Below are positions 55,455-64,000 of a stretch of DNA of 64,000 nucleotides, piece after piece. Positions within the stretch are counted from its first letter, which is position 1, and each line of letters starts with the position of its first letter. The stretch spans positions 8,680,001 through 8,744,000 of the forward strand of contig CM069871.1 in the NCBI GenBank assembly GCA_036172665.1, given 5' to 3'. Made by a program: the position numbers and the translations under genes. The notes beneath the pieces are model-generated. The model worked only from the letters and a program-made list of their open reading frames with translations. It had not been told where the DNA came from and did not search any database. Source of the DNA: Prosopocoilus inquinatus (taxonomy: Eukaryota > Arthropoda > Insecta > Coleoptera > Lucanidae).

Positions 55455-58400
55455 AAATGTCACCACCCTGTGCCCAATGAATTTTAAGCATTGCCGCCGA
55501 AATTGGAATTATGATGGTGTGGACAGGGCCTGAAAAAAGTTTGCCGGATTACGAACGGTCGACCGGAACAAAATTGAAATTGCCCTTATATTTCTGTTGT
55601 CGTGCAATATTCATGATGAGCAATCGGTGAAGATTTGATGCAAATGCTTTTGATTTATTTAGGTACGCAAATTTCACAGAAAAATGCAAACCCTTTAGGG
55701 GTGATTTCATTCAAGAAGCAATCGGTTATCACAGCTTACAAAAAGCAACCGGTTCCGACATCACCTGTACGTCTGCTCATCCCCCGCGGAGATCAGGACG
55801 TCCCTTTCAGACAGGTGACTGAGACGAACAGCTGGCACGACGTTGACATTTATTGCTCACTTGATTCTTACGCGGTTTGCCGGATCTATTGAAGTATTTT
55901 GGAGATTAAGTTGCACCGTTCAAATCCTTCGGATATATTTTTAATAATTCGCACTTAATTAACCAAACTGATTATTACCGACAATGTCACCATCGTGTGC
56001 CCAATGAATTTTAAACATTGCCGCAGAAATTGGAATTATGATGGTGTGGACAGGGCCTGAAAAAAGTTTGCCGGATTACGAACGGTCGACCAGAACAAAA
56101 TTGAAATTGCTCTTATATTTCTGTTGTCATGCAATATTCATGATGAGCAATCGGTGAAGATTTGATGTAAATGCTTTTGATTTATTTAGGTACTCAAATT
56201 TCACAGAAAAATGCAAACCCTTTAGGGGTGATTTTATTCAAGAAGCAATTGGTTATCACAGCTTACAAAAAGCGACCGATTCCGACATCACCTGTACGTC
56301 TGCTCATCCCCTGCGGAGATCAGGACGTACCTGTCAGACAGGTGACTGAGACGAACAGCTGGCACGACGTTGACATTTATTGCTCACTTGATACTTACGC
56401 GGTTTGCCGGATCTATTGAAGTATTTTGGAGATTAAGTTGCACCGTTCAAATCCTTCGGATATATTTTTAATAATTCGCACTTAATTAACCAAATTGATT
56501 ATTACCGACAATGTCACCATCGTGTGCCCAACGAATTTTAAACATTGCCGCCGAAATTGGAATTATTATGGTGTGGACAGGGCCTGAAGAAAGTTTGCCG
56601 GATTACGAACGGTCGACCAGAACAAAATTGAAATTGCTCTTATACTTCTGTTGTCATGCAATATTCATGATGAGCAATCGGTGAAGATTTGATGCAAATG
56701 CTTTTGATTTATTTACGTACGCAAATTTCACAGAAAAATGCAAACCCTTTAGGGGTGATTTCATTCAAGAAGCTATCGGTTATCACAGCTTACAAAAAGC
56801 GACCGATTCCGACATCACCTGTACGTCTGCTCATCCCCCGCGGAGATCAGGACGTTCCTTTGAGACAGGTGACTGAGACGAACAGCTGGCACGACGTTGA
56901 CATTTATTGCTCACTTGATTCTTACGCGGTTTGCCGGATCTATTAAAGTATTTCGGAGATTAAGTTGCACCGTTCAAATCCTTCGGATATATTTTTAATA
57001 ATTCGCACTTAATTAACAAAATTGATTATTACCGACAAGGTCACCATCGTGTGCCTAATGAATTTTAAACATTGCCGCCGAAATTGGAATTATGATGGTG
57101 TGGACAGGGCCTGAAAAAAGTTTGCCGGATTACGAACGGTCGACCAGAACAAAATTGAAATTGCTCTTATATTTCTGTTGTCATGCAATATTCATGATGA
57201 GCAATCGGTGAAGATTTGATGTAAATGCTTTTGATTTATTTAGGTACGCCAATTTCACAGGAAAATGCAAACCCTTTAGGGGTGATTTCATTCAAGAAAC
57301 AATCGGCTATCACAGCTTACAAAAATCGACCGATTCCGACATCACCTGTACGTCTGCTCATCCCCCGCGGAGATCAGGACGTCCCTTTCAGACAGGTGAC
57401 TGAGACGAACAGCTGGCACGACGTTGACATTTATTGCTCACTTGATTCTTACGCGGTTTGCCGGATCTATTAAAGTATTTTGGAGATTAAGTTGCACCGT
57501 TCAAATCCTTCGGATATATTTTTAATAATTCGCACTTAATTGACCAAACTGATTATTACCGACAATGTCACCATCGTGTGCCCAATGAATTTTAAACATT
57601 TCCGCCGAAATTGGAATTATGATGGTGTGGACAGGGCCTGAAAAAAGTTTGCCGGATTACGAACGGTCGACCAGAACAAAATTGAAATTGCTCTTATGCT
57701 TCTGTTGTCATGCAATATTCATGATGAAGCAATCGGTGAAGATTTGATGCAAATGCTTTTGATTTATTTAGGTACGCAAATTTCACAGAAAAATGCAAAC
57801 CCTTTAGGGGTGATTTCATTCAAGAAGCAATCGGTTATCACAGCTTACAAAAAGCGACCGATTCCGACATCACCTGTACGTCTGCTCATCCCCTGCGGAG
57901 ATCAGGACGTACCTGTCAGACAGGTGACTGAGACGAACAGCTGGCACGACGTTGACATTTATTGCTCACTTGATACTTACGCGGTTTGCCGGATCTATTG
58001 AAGTATTTTGGAGATTAAGTTGCACCGTTCAAATCCTTCGGATATATTTTTAATAATTCGCACTTAATTAACCAAACTGATTATTACCGACAATGTCACC
58101 ATCGTGTGCCCAATGAATTTTAAACATTGCCGCAGAAATTGGAATTATGATGGTGTGGACAGGGCCTGAAAATTTTGCCGGATTACGAACGGTCGACCAG
58201 AACAAAATTGAAATTGCTCTTATATTTCTGTTGTCATGCAATATTCATGATGAGCAATCGGTGAAGATTTGATGTAAATGCTTTTGATTTATTTAGGTAC
58301 GCCAATTTCACAGGAAAATGCAAACCCTTTAGGGGTGATTTCATTCAAGAAACAATCGGCTATCACAGCTTACAAAAATCGACCGATTCCGACATCACCT

Positions 58401-59090
58401 GTACGTCTGCTCATCCCCCGCGGAGATCAGGACGTCCCTTTCAGACAGGTGACTGAGACGAACAGCTGGCACGACGTTGACACTTATTGCTTACTTGATT
58501 CTTACGCGGTTTGCCGGATCTATTAAAGTATTTTGGAGATTAAGTTGCACCGTTCAAATCCTTCGGATATAATTTTTTAATAATTCGCACTTAATTAACC
58601 AAATTGATTATTACCGACAATGTCACCATCGTGTGCCCAATGAATTTTAAACATTGCCGCCGAAATTGGAATTATGATGGTGTGGACAGGGCCTGAAAAA
58701 AGTTTGCCGGATTACGAACGGTGGACCAGAACAAAATTGAAATTGCTCTTATATTTCTGTTGTCATGCAATATTCATGATGAGCAATCGGTGAAGATTTG
58801 ATGTAAATGCTTTTGATTTATTTAGGTAAGCAAATTTCACAGAAAAATGTAAAACCTTTAGGGGTGATTTCATTCAAGAAGCAATCGGTTATCACAGCTT
58901 ACAAAAAACAACCGATTCCGACATCACCTGTACGTCTGCTCATCCCCCGCGGAGATCAGGACGTTCCTTTGAGACAGGTGACTGAGACGAACACCTGGCA
59001 TGACGTTGACATTTATTGCTCACTTGATTCTTACGTGGCTTGCCGGATCTATTAAAGTATTTTGGATATTAAGTTGCACCGTTCAAATTC
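55455..59090. repeat. Seven-copy tandem array of a ~527-bp unit
   Basis: Landmarks GTGTGGACAGGGCCTGA, TACGAACGGTCGACC, CAAACCCTTTAGGGGTGATT and GTTTGCCGGATCTATT repeat every 525-529 bp, seven times. Every unit keeps an open + frame of about 82 codons ending TAA or TGA (ORF starts near 55638, 56171, 56698, 57225, 57753, 58278 and 58807). Differences fall inside and outside the frame alike, and inside they often change the amino acid, which argues for satellite-like turnover rather than a selected protein. Copies 2 and 5 share special variants, as do 4 and 6, showing blockwise duplication. The unit also has a splice-acceptor-like TTTGATTTATTTAG|G at the ORF start. The tail of a unit reappears alone at 60474-60515. 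Confidence 0.85.
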
Positions 59091-59096
59091 TTATAT

Positions 59097-59335
59097 TTTT
59101 ATATGTTGGGAATACTCATCTAATTTGACGGCTTCCGTGCATTGCGAACACTGAGTGTACTGTTTCCTTTGCTCGCATTCCATGAGCAAGGTGTTCGGTT
59201 AAAGCCGACACCTCCACCACTTGGCTGCAGGCCTTGCACCGCACCAGCATGGGGCAAGCCCTCCAGTAATGCGAGTTCATCGAGTTGCTGACGGTAAATA
59301 TGCTCGCCTCTGATTGGTGGCAGAAAATACATTGC
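59097..59335 (-). pseudogene. CEP104-like zinc-finger exon, broken by a 1-base shift
   Basis: The - strand has an acceptor TTATTTCAG and then an exon from 59335. Read in phase 2 it gives QCIFCHQSEASIF, HYWRACPMLVRCKACSQVVE, VSALTEHL, then, after a +1 shift within 59184-59190 (GCTC), MECEQRKQYTQCSQCTEAV and QHIK. The order CxFC, HYW..CPM, CxxC, TEHL..EC, CxxC and HIK is that of the C-terminal zinc fingers of CEP104, a centriole and ciliary-tip protein with a TOG domain, as I remember it. A normal intron boundary argues against a retrocopy. The shift, and the sudden change into array sequence at about 59097, indicate a pseudogene or fragment, unless the shift is a sequencing error. Expected downstream zinc-finger exons were not found. 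Confidence 0.65.
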
Positions 59336-59384
59336 CTGAAATAATCAAAATTTAATGCACCTTCCTTTTTTTTATCACATCAAA

Positions 59385-60470
59385 CAGGGTTCAGTCCCCA
59401 CTCGATAGGAAAAATCAGGAAAGGGTTCGCAATGTTAGGAAAATGACGGGGAATTTGCTTGTTTTAATGCAAAAGTCAGTGGAATTAATTGAAAAACTGC
59501 CAATTGGGCTTTCTAAAATTAGAAAAAAAATTGAAAATTGTTTTAAATGTAAAAAAAAAATCAGAATTGCACAATCTAAGTTTTCAATATAGGCAATCAT
59601 ACATACAGCCGTAGTCCCCGGGTTGCCTATATCGAAACTTCTTGGTTTTAAAAAAAATCCTACAATTTATTAATTTTTTTTAATCGAACAGGCGTGTTAT
59701 TAAAATAAATTGCTTTTAACTACGATGGAAAATTGTTTTACATGTAAAAATATTATAAGTAAAAAGATTTTTTTAGTCTTGAAACGGACAAAATTATGAA
59801 GGGAAAACCACTCAACGTTTCGCTATTGATTAATAGCATTTTTTCACTCTCGACGAAGTTATTAATCAATAGCGAAACGTTGAGTGGTTTTCCCTTCATA
59901 ATTTTGTCCATTTCAAGATTTAAAAAGCTGCAATTTTCATCAGACAAGAATCAACTTCATTTGTAAAAAAAAAAATTAGTAAAATTGCATAATCTAAGTG
60001 ATTTGTAAAAGTATTCATCAATTATTTTAATGAAAGGAAAGTTATTGAGGGTTTACAACATCCATACAGCTGTGGTCGCCGGGTAGCCTATATCAAGACT
60101 TCTTGATTTAAAAAAAAATTCAATTTATTTATTATTTTTTAAACGAATAGGCACGTTATTAAAATAAATTGCTTATAATTGAAATGGGAAATTGTTTTAA
60201 ATTCAAAAAAATTAGTAGAATATATAATCATAAGTGAATTTAGAAAAATTTGTCGAATTTTTTAATGAAAAGGTATTGAGTTTACAATATCGGCAACCAA
60301 ACATACAGCTGTGGTCACCGGGTTGCCTACATCGAGACTTCTTGGTTTTTCAAAGAATCTCCTTCAATTTATTTACAATTTTTTAAAATGTTATTAAAAT
60401 AAATTGCTTATAATTAAAATGGAAAATCGTTTTAAGTGTAAAAAAAATTAAGAGAATACTCATATTTGTA
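59385..60470 (+). repeat. Second cluster of the TATAGGCAACC hairpin repeat
   Basis: TTTTCAATATAGGCAATCAT with GGGTTGCCTATATCG (59580-59635), CATACAGCTGTGGTCGCCGG (60061) and ATATCGGCAACCAAACATAC with GGGTTGCCTACATCG (60287-60340) belong to the family of 46690-47770. The start block CGATAGGAAAAATCAGG (59402) matches the unit start there. Confidence 0.7.
59763..59930. mobile_element. Long foldback MITE
   Basis: The arms run for about 75 bases on each side of a short loop near 59842: GGGAAAACCACTCAACGTTT with CGCTATTGATTAATA on the left, and the exact mirror from 59862 to 59898. The outer parts, GTCTTGAAACGGACAAAATT, are mirrored with a few changes. It is related to 6184-6297. Confidence 0.85.
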
Positions 60471-60627
60471 ATAATTCGCACTTAATTAACCAATTTGATT
60501 ATTACCGACAACTTATAACTGAAAATTAGAATTATTACTAAACTCAGTTTGAGAAAATTAATAAATTAAAATGCGTTTAGTTAAATAGTTCTGACAACCC
60601 TGAGAACCAAAAGTAATCCAACTATAC

Positions 60628-60757
60628 CTTAGGGATTCGAGTTGACTGCCGAAAATCTGTGCTAATATCTCAAGATGTTCTTTTCTGTTGCGGGACATAA
60701 CGTGATAGAAATTTGTTACTTTTCCTGCCACGCTCTTGATATCCTCGCAGTCACGTA
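60628..60757 (-). CDS. Possible upstream exon of the CEP104-like gene
   Basis: The - strand reads RDCEDIKSVAGKVTNFYHV, then MSRNRKEHLEILAQIFGSQ, then LESL, ending CTA AG|GTATAG at 60628. The two leftover bases AG join with the first G of the zinc-finger exon at 59335 to give AGG (Arg), so the phases fit. The acceptor is proposed at TACATGCAG|TACG (60757). 130 bp equals 2 + 42 codons + 2. I do not recognise the protein segment itself, so membership in CEP104 is inferred only from strand, order and phase. Confidence 0.3.
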
Positions 60758-60954
60758 CTGCATGTAGCTTCAGCCACAGCAAAAACGAGGAGAATTGATA
60801 AAAGTAAATAAATGAACTGTAGTTTGTTTTTTTTTTTTGTTAATTGCGGGAGAAAATCCTATACCAGTGGCAGCTCCTCGGGGTGGGCAAGGTGACAACC
60901 CTGTTCTATTTAAGTTACGCACGTTTCGATTCCTCGTCGGGACAGCCCCAAAAA

Positions 60955-63900
60955 ACCAATTTATATGGAACACGCACCCACTTTCCCTCTTGCAGTCATT
61001 GTCGATTCGTCAATTGTTTTTTGGTGAAACGCGTTGGAATGCTAAGAAAAATCTCAGTAAATCCCGCTTTAAAATTTAATTCAAAAATTACAAAATTAAA
61101 GCTCGATCGCGAGGGGAGGGAGAGACGTTCAATTAATTGATAGTTAACTGAGAAAATAAAAAGCGCGGCGAATTTTGTTTGTAACTCAAGAAACGTTCGT
61201 CAATTGTCTTTTTCGGTAAAAGGCGTTGGAAAGCCGAGAAAAAGTTCTGTGAATCCCACGCTTAAATCTAAACCAGAAATTACAAGCACGATCACGAGGG
61301 GAGGGAGAGACGTTCAATTAATTGAGTGTTAATTGAGAAAATAAAAACGCGGCGAATTTTGATTGTAACTCAAGAAACGTTCGTCAATTGTTTTTTTTTC
61401 GGTAAAAGGCGTTGGAAAGCCGAGAAAAAGTTCTATGAATCCCACGCTTAAATCTAAACCAGAAATTACAAGCACGATCACGAGGGGAGGGAGAGACGTT
61501 CAATTAATTGAGTGTTAATTGAGAAAATAAAAAACCTGGCGAATTTTGATTGTAACTCAAGAAACGTCCGTCAATTGTTTTTTTCGGTAAAAGGCGTTGG
61601 AAAGCCGAGAAAAAGTTCTGTGAATCCCACGCTTAAATCTAAACCAGAAATTACCAGAAGCACGATCACGAGGGGAGGGAGAGACGTTCAATTAATTGAT
61701 AGTTAATTGAGAAAATAAAAAACGTGGCGAATTTTGATTGTAACTCAAGAAACGTTCGTCAATTGTTTTTTTCGGTAAAAGGCGTTGGAAAGCCGAGAAA
61801 AAGTTCTGTGAATCCCACGCTTAAATTTAAACCAGAAATTACCAGAAGCACGATCACGAGAGGAGGGAGAGACGTTCAATTAATTGACAGTTAATTGAGA
61901 AAATAAAAAACGCGGCGAATTTTGATTGTAACTCAAGAAACGTTCGTCAATTGTTTTTTTTCGGTAAAAGGCGTTGGAAAGCCGAGAAAAAGTTCTGTGA
62001 ATCCCACGCTTAAATCTAAACCAGAAATTACAAGCACGATCACGAGGGGAGGGAGAGACGTTCAATTAATTGAGTGTTAATTGAGAAAATAAAAAACGCG
62101 GCGAATTTTGATTGTAACTCAAGAAACGTTCGTCAATTGTTTTTTTCGGTAAAAGGCGTTGGAAAGCCGAGAAAAAGTTCTGTGAATCCCACGCTTAAAT
62201 CTAAACCAGAAATTACAAGCACGATCACGAGGGGAGGGAGAGACGTTCAATTAATTCAGTGTTAATTGAGAAAATAAAAAACGTGGCGAATTTTGATTGT
62301 AACTCAAGAAACGTTCGTCAATTGTTTTTTTCGGTAAAAGGCGTTGGAAAGCCGAGAAAAAGTTCTGTGAATCCCACGCTTAAATCTAAACCAGAAATTA
62401 CAAGCACGATCACGAGGGGAGGGAGAGACGTTCAATTAATTCAGTGTTAATTGAGAAAATAAAAAACGCGGCGAATTTTGATTGTAACTCAAGAAACGTT
62501 CGTCAATTGTTTTTTTTCGGTAAAAGGCGTTGGAAAGCCGAGAAAAAGTTCTGTGAATCCCACGCTTAAATCTAAACCAGAAATTACAAGCACGATCACG
62601 AGGGGAGGGAGAGACGTTCAATTAATTGAGTGTTAATTGAGAAAATAAAAAACGCGGCGAATTTTGATTGTAACTCAAGAAACGTTCGTCAATTGTTTTT
62701 TTCGGTAAAAGGCGTTGGAAAGCCGAGAAAAAGTTCTGTGAATCCCACGCTTAAATCTAAACCAGAAATTACAAGCACGATCACGAGGGGAGGGAGAGAC
62801 GTTCAATTAATTCAGTGTTAATTGAGAAAATAAAAAACGTGGCGAATTTTGATTGTAATTCAAGAAACGTTCGTCAATTGTTTTGTTCGGTAAAAGGCGT
62901 TGGAAAGCCGAGAAGAAGTTCTGTGAATCCCACGCTTAAATTTAAACCAGAAATTACCAGAAGCACGATCACGAGGGGTGGGAGAGACGTTCAATTAATT
63001 GACAGTTAATTGAGAAAATAAAAAACGCGGCGAATTTTGATTGTAACTCAAGAAATGTTCGTCAATTGTTTTTTTCGGTAAAAGGCGTTGGAAAGCCGAG
63101 AAAAAGTTCTGTGAATCCCACGCTTAAATCTAAACCAGAAATTACAAGCACGATCACGAGGGGAGGGAGAGACGTTCAATTAATTGATAGTTAATTGAGA
63201 AAATAAAAAACGTGGCGAATTTTGATTGTAACTCAAGAAACGTTCGTCAATTGTTTTTTTTCGGTAAAAGGCGTTGGAAAGCCGAGAAAAAGTTCTGTGA
63301 ATCCCACGCTTAAATCTAAACCAGAAATTACAAGCACGATCACGAGGGGAGGGAGAGACGTTCAATTAATTCAGTGTTAATTGAGAAAATAAAAAACGCG
63401 GCGAATTTTGATTGTAACTCAAGAAACGTTCGTCAATTGTTTTTTTCGGTAAAAGGCGTTGGAAAGCCGAGAAAAAGTTCTGTGAATCCCACGCTTAAAT
63501 CTAAACCAGAAATTACAAGCACGATCACGAGGGGAGGGAGAGACGTTCAATTAATTCAGTGTTAATTGAGAAAATAAAAAACGCGGCGAATTTTGATTGT
63601 AACTCAAGAAACGTTCGTCAATTGTTTTTTTTCGGTAAAAGGCGTTGGAAAGCCGAGAAAAAGTTCTGTGAATCCCACGCTTAAATCTAAACCAGAAATT
63701 ACAAGCACGATCACGAGGGGAGGGAGAGACGTTCAATTAATTCAGTGTTAATTGAGAAAATAAAAAACGTGGCGAATTTTGATTGTAATTCAAGAAACGT
63801 TCGTCAATTGTTTTGTTCGGTAAAAGGCGTTGGAAAGCCGAGAAGAAGTTCTGTGAATCCCACGCTTAAATTTAAACCAGAAATTACCAGAAGCACGATC

Positions 63901-64000
63901 ACGAGGGGTGGGAGAGACGTTCAATTAATTGACAGTTAATTGAGAAAATAAAAAACGCGGCGAATTTTGATTGTAACTCAAGAAATGTTCGTCAATTGTT
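60955..64000 (+). repeat. ~186-bp satellite array, about 16 units, running off the window
   Basis: TTGAGAAAATAAAAAACGCG starts units every 185-191 bp from about 61150. A diverged first unit lies at about 60980-61140. Each holds TCGGTAAAAGGCGTTGGAAA, GAATCCCACGCTTAAATCTA and GAGGGAGAGACGTTCAATTA. Two length types differ by ACCAGAAG versus ACAAG near the end. The rare variants CAATTGTTTTGTTCGG and GAGAAGAAGTTC recur at 62815 and 63745, 930 bp apart, so a five-unit block was duplicated. Both strands have ~62-codon frames in each unit, a by-product of repetition. Confidence 0.9.

Noticed and set aside
61512..63939. Repeated ~62-codon ORFs on both strands in the satellite
   Set aside because: Each 186-bp unit simply lacks stops in one frame per strand. 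Frames run through a repeat and have no start, splice or domain support.
60955..64000. CRISPR-like regular repeats
   Set aside because: The units are contiguous head-to-tail 186-bp satellite monomers with no unique spacers, and the window is eukaryotic.

Overview
This is eukaryotic, AT-rich, repeat-dense DNA, most probably from an insect. Three well-formed coding exons with GT..AG introns read as the C-terminal part of Headcase (hdc/HECA) on the + strand (35620-35808, 36400-36585, 41301-41474). Almost everything else is intron, UTR, intergenic DNA or mobile-element debris. I cannot name the species or order.

Layout. 1-35619 is most simply a large hdc intron or 5' flank. It holds A/T-asymmetric tandem repeats, short inverted-repeat elements, local tandem duplications, several hAT-like elements (some with clear 8-bp target duplications) and a few less repetitive islands (about 6.7-7.8, 11.0-12.95, 21.3-22.8 and 27.4-28.1 kb), one with a TATA/initiator pair near 11.8 kb. 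35620-41474 contains the three hdc exons, a 591-bp intron and a 4.7-kb intron filled with tandem repeats and two unidentified ORF stretches. 41475 to about 46 kb is the likely hdc 3' UTR side. It starts with an in-frame open extension after the TAG stop, of interest because Drosophila hdc is a classical stop-codon readthrough gene. 46.7-54.9 kb is repeats again. 55.45-59.09 kb is a seven-copy array of a ~527-bp unit. 59.1-60.8 kb holds one recognisable but frameshifted zinc-finger exon resembling CEP104 on the - strand, and a possible upstream exon. 60.95-64.0 kb is a ~186-bp satellite running off the window.

The most interesting find is self-cleaving RNA architecture. A complete minimal type I hammerhead ribozyme can be read base by base at 48058-48102 (- strand), with a degenerate mirror-image copy at 48217-48261. 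A second, independent dispersed family (29.1, 30.6, 10.3, 9.65 and 36.7 kb) carries decaying hammerhead cores whose ancestral cleavage triplet can still be read from sister arms in the same repeats. Such motifs are known from Penelope-like retroelements and retrozymes. No reverse transcriptase ORF is visible here, so these are non-autonomous or relic copies.

hdc on the + strand and the CEP104-like exons on the - strand would be convergent neighbours. There is no operon logic. All statements rest on reading the sequence; no searches were run.
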